NCBI GenBank assembly: GCA_905233795.1
Contig: CAJOFP010000004.1
Span: 1-12,586 of the forward strand
Origin: an uncultured Oscillibacter sp.
GTDB lineage: Bacteria; Bacillota; Clostridia; Oscillospirales; Oscillospiraceae
Direction of reading: 5' to 3'
Length of the DNA: 12,586 bases
Both the position numbers and the translations under genes were made by a program. The first letter of the stretch is position 1; each line of letters begins with the position of its first letter. Below the pieces are notes generated by a model that was not told where the DNA came from, did no database searches, and saw only the letters and a list, made by a program, of their open reading frames with translations. Positions 6,107 through 12,586 of the stretch are shown one piece after another.

Positions 6107-7489
6107 ATGAAATTATGGTCCGGGCGGTTCGGGAAAGACACGGACGCGCTGGTCAACGCGTTTAACGCGTCGATTGGATTTGATCAAAGATTATATCAGG
6201 AAGATATAACAGGAAGTATCGCCCACGCCCGTATGCTGGCGGCGCGGAATATTATATCGCGTCAGGACGCCGAAAAAATCGAGACGGGATTATTAGAAAT
6301 TTTAAAAGATATAAAGGCCGGAAAAATCGAATTTTCGGAAGATCAGGAAGATATTCACATGAATATCGAGTCGATCTTGACAAATCGAATCGGCGACGCC
6401 GGAAAAAGACTGCACACGGCGCGGAGCCGGAATGATCAGGTCGCGCTTGATTTTCGGATGTATGTCAGAAATAAAATTAATAAAATTATCCCGCGAATTT
6501 TAAATCTTGAGAAAATATTATGCGGACAGGCGGAAAAATATCAGGAAACCGTCATGCCGGGCTATACGCATTTACAACGCGCCCAGCCGGTATCATTCGC
6601 GCAGTATATTCTGGCGTATGCCTATATGTTCACGCGGGATGTCACCCGATTGGAAGATTGTAAACAGCGTCTGAACGAATGCCCGTTAGGCTCCGGCGCG
6701 CTGGCCGGGACGACGTATGATATTGACAGATGGATGACGGCGCGGGAATTAAATTTTGACAGGCCGATGGGCAATTCGATGGACGGCGTGTCGGATCGGG
6801 ATTACGCGATGGAATTATTAAGCGATTTGGCTATATTCATGGCGCATTTGTCCCGATTCGCGGAAGAAATTATTTTATGGTGTTCGTGGGAGTTTAAATT
6901 TATCGAATTAGACGACGCGTATGCCACAGGTTCGTCGATTATGCCGCAAAAGAAAAATCCCGATATTGCCGAGTTGGTTCGGGGTAAGACCGGTCGGGTT
7001 TACGGCGATTTAATGAGTTTATTGACTGTTATGAAAGGCATCCCGCTGGCTTATAATAAAGACATGCAGGAAGATAAAGAACCGGTATTTGACGCGCTGG
7101 ATACGGTTGAGATTTGCTTGCCGGTATTCGCCGAAATGTTAAAGACTATGAAAGCCTACCCGGAAAATATGCGCCGGGCGGCGGGTCGCGGATTTATCAA
7201 CGCCACGGACTGCGCGGATTATCTGACAAAAAAATCCATGCCGTTCCGGGACGCGTATAAAATCACGGGCGAACTGGTCGCGTATTGCGTGAAAAATAAC
7301 AAGACGCTGGAAGAATTAAGTTTAAAAGAATTAAAATCATATTCGGATTTGTTTGAACAAGATATATATGACGCGTTAAAACTGGAAAACTGCATGGCGC
7401 TTCGGAAGAGTTACGGCGGCCCGTGTATAGAAGAAACGTCAAGACAGATATGGGAAATCCGGGAATTTATCGCAAGCCGGGAGGCGTAA
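6107..7489 (+). CDS. argH: Argininosuccinate lyase
   Basis: ArgH splits argininosuccinate into arginine and fumarate. It belongs to the fumarase/aspartase superfamily of homotetramers. The opening MKLWSGRFGKDTDALVNAFN is typical. The HTARSRNDQVALDFRMYVR block is present, as is MPGYTHLQRAQPVSFAQY with the catalytic His. The superfamily signature GSSIMPQKKNP sits at residues 275-285 and includes the catalytic Ser loop. The length of 460 residues is normal. The ATG is preceded by GGGAGAGGGA. The stop is six bases before the argC start, so argH and argC are surely on one transcript and probably translationally linked. Confidence 0.97.
   Translation: MKLWSGRFGKDTDALVNAFNASIGFDQRLYQEDITGSIAHARMLAARNIISRQDAEKIETGLLEILKDIKAGKIEFSEDQEDIHMNIESILTNRIGDAGKRLHTARSRNDQVALDFRMYVRNKINKIIPRILNLEKILCGQAEKYQETVMPGYTHLQRAQPVSFAQYILAYAYMFTRDVTRLEDCKQRLNECPLGSGALAGTTYDIDRWMTARELNFDRPMGNSMDGVSDRDYAMELLSDLAIFMAHLSRFAEEIILWCSWEFKFIELDDAYATGSSIMPQKKNPDIAELVRGKTGRVYGDLMSLLTVMKGIPLAYNKDMQEDKEPVFDALDTVEICLPVFAEMLKTMKAYPENMRRAAGRGFINATDCADYLTKKSMPFRDAYKITGELVAYCVKNNKTLEELSLKELKSYSDLFEQDIYDALKLENCMALRKSYGGPCIEETSRQIWEIREFIASREA
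7479..7484 (+). promoter_or_regulatory. argC ribosome binding site inside argH
   Basis: GGGAGG overlaps the last codons of argH and lies ten bases before the ATG at 7495. It selects that start over an in-frame upstream ATG at 7423, which would add 24 residues read from argH sequence. Confidence 0.8.
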
Positions 7490-7494
7490 GGCGC

Positions 7495-8457
7495 ATGAAT
7501 AACAGGCCGAAAGTTTATATTGACGGCAAAGACGGTACTACAGGACTGCAAATTTATGATCGTCTGGCGGCGCGGGATGATATTGATTTATTATTAATTG
7601 ATGAAAGCAAACGCAAGAATCCCGACGAACGCAAAAAATTATTAAACGCGGCGGATTTGGCGTTTTTATGCCTGCCCGACGCGGCGGCGATAGAAGCCGT
7701 AAATTTAGTCGAAAATCCGGCTGTAAAGATTATAGACTGTTCAACCGCGCATAGGACAAGTCCCGACTGGGCGTATGGTTTCCCGGAATTGTCGAAAGCG
7801 CGTAAAAACGCGATTCAAAACGGCAAACGCGTCGCCAATCCGGGCTGTCACGCCACCGGATTTATTAGTATAATCTATCCGTTGGTGCACGCGATTCCCG
7901 AATTGCGCGGGGAGATTTTTTCCTGTTTTTCGCTGACGGGTTATTCCGGCGGCGGTAAAAAAATGATCGCCGAGTATGAAAACCCGGCGCGGGATGTGAT
8001 TTTAAACAGTCCGGCGTTGTACGGCTTGGGACAGAATCATAAGCATATCCCGGAGATGAAAAAAGTCTGTGGTTTAGACAAAACGCCGTTATTCACGCCG
8101 ATTGTGGATGATTATTATAAAGGCATGGCGACGACGGTTTCTGTCCATATGGATATGATAAAAAATAAAAATAATAATATAAATAATCTGGATGATATTC
8201 GGGATATTTATATAAAATCTTACGGCGAAAGTAAAATTATATTGATACCGGATAATCAAGATAAAGATTTAATACAGCGTCTTTACGCGGGAAGTATGGC
8301 GGGAAAAGATACGCTGAAAATATTTATCTTCGGCAATGACGAGCGTTTTACTATTACGGCGCTGTTTGACAATCTGGGAAAAGGCGCGTCGGGCGCGGCT
8401 GTGCAGAATATGAATCTTATGCTTGGATTTGAAGAAACAAAAGGCTTAAATTTATAA
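7495..8457 (+). CDS. argC: N-acetyl-gamma-glutamyl-phosphate reductase (type 2)
   Basis: ArgC reduces N-acetylglutamyl phosphate with NADPH to the semialdehyde. The N-terminal nucleotide-binding segment has KDGTTGLQI at about 12-20, and the catalytic cysteine is Cys118 in NPGCHATGF. FSLTGYSGGGKKMI follows, then GLGQNHKHIPEM with the conserved His. The length of 320 residues and the PGCHATGF variant point to the shorter type 2 subfamily. Residues 223-231 (KNKNNNINN) form an Asn-rich low-complexity insert in a loop before the C-terminal helix; it is encoded by AAT/AAA repeats. The start at 7495 gives MNNRPKVYIDGKDG, the normal family N-terminus. Confidence 0.95.
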   Translation: MNNRPKVYIDGKDGTTGLQIYDRLAARDDIDLLLIDESKRKNPDERKKLLNAADLAFLCLPDAAAIEAVNLVENPAVKIIDCSTAHRTSPDWAYGFPELSKARKNAIQNGKRVANPGCHATGFISIIYPLVHAIPELRGEIFSCFSLTGYSGGGKKMIAEYENPARDVILNSPALYGLGQNHKHIPEMKKVCGLDKTPLFTPIVDDYYKGMATTVSVHMDMIKNKNNNINNLDDIRDIYIKSYGESKIILIPDNQDKDLIQRLYAGSMAGKDTLKIFIFGNDERFTITALFDNLGKGASGAAVQNMNLMLGFEETKGLNL

Positions 8458-8520
8458 TAAATATTAAAATATTATAATTTTATTATAATTTTAAGATCGA
8501 TTTCCGGGAGGGAATAAAAC

Positions 8521-9744
8521 ATGAAATGGATTGACGGGGGCGTATGCGCGGCGGTGGGATTCCGGGCGGCTGGGATTCACGCGGGCGTCAAGACCCACGC
8601 GGACTGGAAAAAAGATATTGCTTTGATTATATCTGACCGGGATTGTACGGCGGCGGGGGCGTTTACGAAAAACGTCGTGAAAGCCGCGCCGGTCAAGATT
8701 GATATAGCGCATATCGCAAGCGGCAAAGCCCGCGGCATTATCGCCAACAGCGGCAACGCCAACGCCTGCGCCCCGCACGGTGAAGAGTATGCCATTCGGA
8801 TGTGTAAAGCGGCGGCGGATGTCGTCGGCTGTGAACCGGAAAATATACTGGTATCTTCCACGGGCGTAATCGGTCAGGCGTTAAATATACAGGCGATAGA
8901 AGATCACATGGCGGAATTATATCAAAATTTATCGCGTTCGGCGGACGCCAGCGACGCGGCGGCCCACGCGATTATGACGACGGATACGGTCAAGAAAGAA
9001 GCCGCTATAGAAACGATTATAGACGGCAAAAAGATTCATATCGGCGGTATCGCCAAAGGCAGCGGCATGATTCATCCCAATATGGGGACGATGTTATGCT
9101 TTATCACGACGGATTGCGCGATTGATTCTAAATATTTAAAAAAGGCGCTTTTAGACGCGATTGCGATTAGTTTTAATCGTATCAGCGTGGACGGCGACAC
9201 TTCCACAAATGATTCCTGTATGATATTGGCAAACGGCATGGCGGAAAACCGTCAGATTAATAATTTAAACGAAGATTATGATATTTTTCTGGACGCTTTG
9301 CGGGAATTATGCGTATTATTAGCCAAAAAAATGGCGTCCGACGGCGAGGGCGCGAAGCATTTGATTACCTGCGAAATCACGGGCGGAAAAGATATAAACA
9401 GCGCGGAAATTATATCGAAATCCGTGATTTCGTCTACGTTGACAAAAGCGGCGATTTTCGGCGCGGACGCCAACTGGGGCCGGGTTTTATGCGCGATGGG
9501 CTATTCAGGCGAAAAATTTGATCCGGATAAAATTAATATCTCTTTCGCAAGCGCCGCCGGGGAGATTGAAGTCTGTCACAACGGACGCGGGCTTGATTTC
9601 GACGAGGATTTAGCGAAAAAAATTCTCACGGAACATGATATAGAAATTAAAATCGCTATGCAAGAAGGCGACGCGTCTTGTATTTGCTGGGGTTGCGATA
9701 TTACTTATGATTATATCAAAATCAACGGCGATTACAGAACGTGA
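8521..9744 (+). CDS. argJ: Glutamate N-acetyltransferase ArgJ
   Basis: ArgJ transfers the acetyl group from N-acetylornithine to glutamate, closing the acetyl cycle; some members also use acetyl-CoA. Motifs include TKNVVKAAPV, GIIANSGNANAC, VSSTGVIG, and the self-cleavage site KGSGMIHPNMGTML with nucleophilic Thr190. The residue before Thr190 is Gly rather than the commoner Ala. The C-terminus shows FGADANWGRVL and WGCDITYDYIKINGDYRT. The protein is complete at 407 residues. The ATG follows GGGAGGGA with a 63-base gap after argC. Whether it is mono- or bifunctional cannot be decided from sequence. argB, argD and argF do not follow: a terminator and a convergent gene end the cluster here. Confidence 0.97.
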   Translation: MKWIDGGVCAAVGFRAAGIHAGVKTHADWKKDIALIISDRDCTAAGAFTKNVVKAAPVKIDIAHIASGKARGIIANSGNANACAPHGEEYAIRMCKAAADVVGCEPENILVSSTGVIGQALNIQAIEDHMAELYQNLSRSADASDAAAHAIMTTDTVKKEAAIETIIDGKKIHIGGIAKGSGMIHPNMGTMLCFITTDCAIDSKYLKKALLDAIAISFNRISVDGDTSTNDSCMILANGMAENRQINNLNEDYDIFLDALRELCVLLAKKMASDGEGAKHLITCEITGGKDINSAEIISKSVISSTLTKAAIFGADANWGRVLCAMGYSGEKFDPDKINISFASAAGEIEVCHNGRGLDFDEDLAKKILTEHDIEIKIAMQEGDASCICWGCDITYDYIKINGDYRT

Positions 9745-9795
9745 TATAAAAATTATGAAAATTAAAAAATAATATAATAAAATAATAAAAAACGG

Positions 9796-9823
9796 CGGCG
9801 CGTATATAAAATCATACGCGCCG
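9796..9823. terminator. Bidirectional terminator between argJ and the phosphatase gene
   Basis: Ten base pairs (CGGCGCGTAT with ATACGCGCCG) enclose an 8-base loop. On the plus strand TCGAATTTTATTTATTTTT follows, and on the minus strand GCCGTTTTTTATTATT. It can therefore end both the arg transcript and the convergent phosphatase transcript. Confidence 0.85.
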
Positions 9824-9859
9824 TCGAATTTTATTTATTTTTATATTTATTTTATAAAT

Positions 9860-11254
9860 TTACACGGGGATTAAAAGCGTTTGACCGGACTGAAGTTGAT
9901 AGGGATAGCCAATATGATTAATCGTGGCGATACGCATATAAGACCGGGCGTCGCCGTAATATTTGTCAGATATGCTCCAAAGATCCTCGCCGTCCCGAAC
10001 CGTATGGGTGCGATAGACGGAAACGCGGGTATTTTCAACGGGCGCGGCGGGTACGACAGGCGGCGGCGGATCAGATGGGGACGCGCTCAAATTGGCGCGT
10101 AACGCCGCGATTTCCTGATCGCTTAATCCGATTGTATGAAAAAAACGCTCGGCGCAATAAGACAAATCCGTGGCGGACAAATCCGGGACTTCAAATAATC
10201 TGGTCAGCGTTCGGACAATATTGCCGTTGGCGATGGCCTGATAACGGGTTTCAGACGGGACAATGCCGTAATAATTATAATACGTCGTCATGTAATCGGC
10301 GACGATTTCCTGATAAGAAGCGCCCATAAAGCATTCTAAAAGCGCGCTGATCAAACCGGCGCGATCCCGGCCTATGGTGCAATGCACGGCGTAAACGCCG
10401 GGATTGGCGGCTAAAAATTTCAAGCCCTCGGCGATTTTCGACGGCAGTTCCGGGACGCTGAAATTATCGTCCATGGCAAGGCCGTAATATTTAACGCTTG
10501 AATAATAGCTATTGGAAAAGCCCGGATAATTTGCGATTGCGTTTTGAGAATCGGCGAGATTTAATACGACCGTGACGCCCGCTTTCCGCAATTCCGCGTC
10601 GGCGTAAGTATTTCTCCAGTTTTGCGGATCGACGGGGGACGACGTGCGGTATAATACGCCTCTGCCCATGCCGCTTGTGGTAACGGGACGAAAATTGGCG
10701 AATTGGGCGTCCGTGAGATTGGGAAAATCCTCCCGGATTTTGGATATGCTTAACGGTATTAAAGAATAATAGCCCTGTAAATATAAACCGGCGGCGTCGA
10801 GTGAAAGCGTGATATTCGCGGCGTCGTGTCCGCCGTCGGCGAACGTCCAGTAAAACGCGTCTCTATTCGTTCCGCCGACGCTTTTTAACGCGAAGCCGTA
10901 AGTGGACGCGAAGTCGCCGCCATTGACGGCTAATTGCAGATAATTTTCCCCGGCGACGGCGAGCAGAACCGCCGATCCTTCAGGAACGTCATTGTAAGAA
11001 CTGCAGAACGGGACTTTGATATGCTGTCCGAAGAAAGACACGTCGATTATATCGCCGTAGCGATAACCCCGCGCCTGAAAATTCTCATTTGTCAGCGAGA
11101 TTGTCACCGTACCGGAGCGGCGGATATTGGACGCGTAGACGACGGCTTCCACAGGATAAGGCGCCGCCGGAGCGTCCGCCCCGGAGACCGGAAGCGTAAG
11201 CGCGAATATCAGCGCGGAAATCAATGATATAACAGCTATAAATCTTTTGCGCAT
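9860..11254 (-). CDS. Secreted tyrosine/dual-specificity-type phosphatase with C-terminal LysM domain
   Basis: The 464-residue protein begins with a signal peptide (MRKRF, then a hydrophobic run to about residue 24). Residues 34-122 form a beta-rich region with GTVTISL, GYRYGDIIDV, VPFCSSYNDV and YLQLAVNGGDFASTYG; this resembles the C-terminal domain of SAM hydroxide adenosyltransferases (inference). Residues 180-350 carry a Y_phosphatase3-like domain: GRGVLYRTSSP, VVLNLAD, and the P-loop HCTIGRDRAG at 291-300 with Cys292-x5-Arg298. Asp262/Asp263 are candidates for the general acid. A Pro-rich linker (395-405) leads to one LysM domain (about 413-464, THTVRDGEDLWSISDKYYGD to GQTLLIPV) for wall binding. 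It would act outside the membrane; the substrate (phosphoprotein, phospholipid or other) is unknown. The ATG follows GAGGTGA, and it has its own promoter and terminator. Confidence 0.85.
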   Translation of the reverse strand: MRKRFIAVISLISALIFALTLPVSGADAPAAPYPVEAVVYASNIRRSGTVTISLTNENFQARGYRYGDIIDVSFFGQHIKVPFCSSYNDVPEGSAVLLAVAGENYLQLAVNGGDFASTYGFALKSVGGTNRDAFYWTFADGGHDAANITLSLDAAGLYLQGYYSLIPLSISKIREDFPNLTDAQFANFRPVTTSGMGRGVLYRTSSPVDPQNWRNTYADAELRKAGVTVVLNLADSQNAIANYPGFSNSYYSSVKYYGLAMDDNFSVPELPSKIAEGLKFLAANPGVYAVHCTIGRDRAGLISALLECFMGASYQEIVADYMTTYYNYYGIVPSETRYQAIANGNIVRTLTRLFEVPDLSATDLSYCAERFFHTIGLSDQEIAALRANLSASPSDPPPPVVPAAPVENTRVSVYRTHTVRDGEDLWSISDKYYGDARSYMRIATINHIGYPYQLQSGQTLLIPV

Positions 11255-11359
11255 TGTTTCACCTCGTAGATAGTTAAATATATTTCATTTATAAAAATTT
11301 ATAAATTTCTTGATATTAAAATAAATTAAAATAATAAAAACATCAAAGATGAAAATCCG

Positions 11360-11398
11360 GCGGACGATTAAGCATGATAAACACGGTTAAACGTCCGC
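11360..11398 (-). promoter_or_regulatory. Symmetric interrupted hairpin in the phosphatase leader
   Basis: A 39-base dyad in the predicted 5' UTR: GCGGACG pairs with CGTCCGC (7 bp), then T faces T, TTAA pairs with TTAA, C faces C, CGTG pairs with CATG (one G-U), and the loop is TTTAT. The two arms are the same length with mismatches exactly opposite each other. No U tract follows, so it is not an obvious terminator. It could be an RNA leader structure or a DNA operator placed just after the transcription start. Confidence 0.5.
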
Positions 11399-11410
11399 GA
11401 AATTTTCGAT

Positions 11411-11439
11411 ATTATACCAGAACCCGCTAAGCCCTTCAA
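11411..11439 (-). promoter_or_regulatory. Promoter of the phosphatase gene (TTGAAG-17-TATAAT)
   Basis: On the minus strand TTGAAG (11439-11434) and TATAAT (11416-11411) are 17 bases apart, with a TG just upstream of the -10 (TGGTATAAT). It predicts a start near 11404 and a leader of about 150 bases. Confidence 0.7.
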
Positions 11440-11566
11440 GAGTGAAACGGGGGTTTAACTTGTAAATTTTTCTTGAATATATCCGGATTATATCTTGATC
11501 ATATCATTTATAATATAATTTACAATAATTCGCAGGCGATATAGATTTTTATAATATTTTTATATT

Positions 11567-11923
11567 TTATCTCTTGCCGCCCGGACGAAATAATAAAGCC
11601 ATGACGACGCCGCAGGAAATCGCGGTTGTGACGCCGCCCGCCGCCGCGCCTAATCCGCCGGTCAGGACGCCGATCCAGCCCTGTTCTTCCACGGCTTTCC
11701 GCACGCCTTTCGCAAGCGCGTGTCCGAAACCCGTTAAAGGCACAGTCGCGCCGCTTCCGCCCCATTGCGCCAAAATATCATAAACGCCTATCGCGCTGAG
11801 GATTACCCCGGCGACGACATAGCCCGTTAAAATACGCGCCGGCGTCCATGACGTGCGATCAATCAAAATCTGTCCGACGGCGCATAACAGCCCGCCGCAT
11901 AAAAACGCGTTGAGATATTGCAT
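11567..11923 (-). CDS. spoVAE: Stage V sporulation protein AE
   Basis: SpoVAE is a small integral membrane part of the SpoVA complex, which moves dipicolinic acid into the forespore and out at germination. The 118-residue protein has several hydrophobic segments (about 3-20, 31-50, 82-112). It carries the family pattern ILIDRTSWTPARILTGYVVAGV and the GATVPLTGFGHALAKGVRKAVEEQGWIG stretch. The length is normal and the protein appears complete. AGGAG lies eight bases before the ATG. It follows spoVAD on the same strand after 100 A/T-rich bases, the standard spoVA order. Expression in the forespore under sigma G would be expected from the family; the promoter is outside the window. Confidence 0.93.
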   Translation of the reverse strand: MQYLNAFLCGGLLCAVGQILIDRTSWTPARILTGYVVAGVILSAIGVYDILAQWGGSGATVPLTGFGHALAKGVRKAVEEQGWIGVLTGGLGAAAGGVTTAISCGVVMALLFRPGGKR

Positions 11924-12023
11924 AAATTATTACTCCTAAAAGCATATTTTTTATTCCAATCCCGTTTTTATAAATTTATAAATATTTTTAATTTTATTTT
12001 TATTTTAATTAAATTTATTAAAT

Positions 12024-12586
12024 CTAATCGCTTTCTAAACAGACCGCGTGACAAATGCCCGGTATAGACTCCCCCTGAAAACTGGAAGTCGGCGAAAGCA
12101 AGGCCCCGGTCGGCGCGAAAATCACACGTTTCCAAATTCCGCGCTTTAACTGTCCCAAAATATAGCCGTTAAACACGCTCGCCGAACACCCGCACCCGGA
12201 ACCGCCCGCGTGCATATCCTGCTTTTCCCGGTCATAAAGCATAATGCCGCAATCCAGAAAATTTTCCCCCAATTCCATGCCGTCACGCTTGAAAAAATCC
12301 CGGACGATACTATGCCCCAATTCGCCCAGATCGCCGGTAATAATATGATCATATTCATCCGGTTTCGTGTCCGTATCGATAAAAAACGCCTGAAGCGTAT
12401 CGTAAGCTGCGGGCGCCATCGCCGCCCCCATATTCGCCGCGTCTTTGATACCCTTGTCCACAATTTTCCCGCAAGTAACACGCGTAATCCATACGTCATG
12501 ATTATTATAATTATTATAATTATTATAATTATTTTCACCCGGTTTATTATTATCCGTAATATCCCCCGGATTATTATTATAATTTA
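12024..12586 (-). CDS. spoVAD: Stage V sporulation protein AD, C-terminal part (cut by window edge)
   Basis: SpoVAD is the thiolase-fold, dipicolinate-binding subunit of the SpoVA complex on the spore inner membrane. The visible 187 codons stay in frame to the window edge, so the start lies outside; a GTG at 12461 is internal (CGKIVDKGIKD), not a true start. Family blocks are clear: MGAAMAPAAYDT, ITGDLGELG, DCGIMLYDREKQDMHAGGSGCGCSA, KRVIFAPTGALLSP and QGESIPGICHAVCLE. Just ahead of the strand VWITRVTCGKIVD lies an insert of about 30 residues rich in Asn and Tyr, including NNYNNYNNYNN, which comes from a 9-base tandem repeat. B. subtilis SpoVAD has only a short loop there. The gene is followed by spoVAE. 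Confidence 0.93.
   Translation of the reverse strand, partial: NYNNNPGDITDNNKPGENNYNNYNNYNNHDVWITRVTCGKIVDKGIKDAANMGAAMAPAAYDTLQAFFIDTDTKPDEYDHIITGDLGELGHSIVRDFFKRDGMELGENFLDCGIMLYDREKQDMHAGGSGCGCSASVFNGYILGQLKRGIWKRVIFAPTGALLSPTSSFQGESIPGICHAVCLESD
12501..12533. repeat. 9-base tandem repeat (ATTATTATA) inside spoVAD
   Basis: Three full copies and six further bases of ATTATTATA run head to tail. On the coding (minus) strand the unit reads as Asn-Asn-Tyr in the spoVAD frame. A unit of nine bases keeps the frame when copies are gained or lost. Confidence 0.9.

Larger units (their letters stand above)
11255..11566. other. Leader and promoter region between spoVAE and the phosphatase gene
   Basis: These 312 bases hold the phosphatase promoter (11411-11439) and a structured leader hairpin (11360-11398). 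A roughly 80-base A/T-rich stretch lies next to the phosphatase start. The spoVAE-side segment (11440-11566) is also A/T-rich and shows no convincing terminator for spoVAE. Confidence 0.6.

Noticed and set aside
7423..7494. Upstream ATG start for argC
   Set aside because: It lies inside argH in another frame; GGGAGG at 7479 and the family N-terminus support 7495.
12024..12461. spoVAD as a complete 145-residue gene starting at GTG 12461
   Set aside because: That GTG is inside the conserved CGKIVDKGIKD block and the frame is open to the window edge; the gene is cut by the window, not truncated.
12501..12533. CRISPR-like repeat array
   Set aside because: The repeats are nine bases, directly adjacent without spacers, and in frame within spoVAD.
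12146..12538. Minus-strand ORF starting with a long poly-Ile run
   Set aside because: It is an out-of-frame reading of the spoVAD tandem repeat and coding region; the spoVAD frame is the conserved one.

Overview
The window looks like chromosomal DNA of a spore-forming, low-GC Gram-positive bacterium, most likely a member of the Clostridia. The reasons are a SpoVAD-SpoVAE pair, Rex, Mini-ribonuclease III, an RqcH-type NFACT protein, a tandem-OB SSB, a Cys-rich peptide of a type common in clostridial genomes, strong GGGAGG-type ribosome binding sites and TATAAT promoters. Composition is strikingly two-faced: coding DNA is rich in GCG/CGC words, while the spacers are almost pure A+T. I cannot name the species.

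Layout. Block 1 (56-4258) is all on the minus strand. Read in its own direction it runs: tandem-OB SSB with a strong terminator, then rex from its own promoter, a 55-residue Cys/Asn/Gly-rich membrane peptide (2452-2619), mrnC (Mini-III), and an rqcH/NFACT gene. The rqcH gene is split into two frames at a perfect X XXY YYZ heptamer. Block 2 (4727-9744) is a plus-strand arginine biosynthesis cluster, argG-argH-argC-argJ. It has a good promoter and an ARG-box-like operator upstream of argG, and a bidirectional terminator after argJ. Block 3 (9860-12586) is on the minus strand: the C-terminal part of spoVAD (cut by the window edge), spoVAE, and a secreted Cys-x5-Arg phosphatase with a C-terminal LysM domain, transcribed from its own promoter through a long structured leader.

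How the genes work together. ArgJ and ArgC supply steps towards ornithine, and ArgG and ArgH convert citrulline and aspartate to arginine and fumarate; argB, argD and argF are not in the window. RqcH and Mini-III both belong to ribosome biology (rescue and 23S rRNA maturation). SpoVAD and SpoVAE belong to the spore dipicolinate channel. The phosphatase is an exported, probably wall-bound enzyme of unknown substrate.

Points most worth a second look: the rqcH frame break at a canonical slippery site; Asn-rich AAT-type low-complexity inserts in four otherwise conserved proteins (RqcH, Mini-III, ArgC, SpoVAD); the secreted LysM phosphatase and its symmetric leader hairpin; the overlapping mini-ORFs leading into the TTG start of rex; and the Cys-rich peptide.
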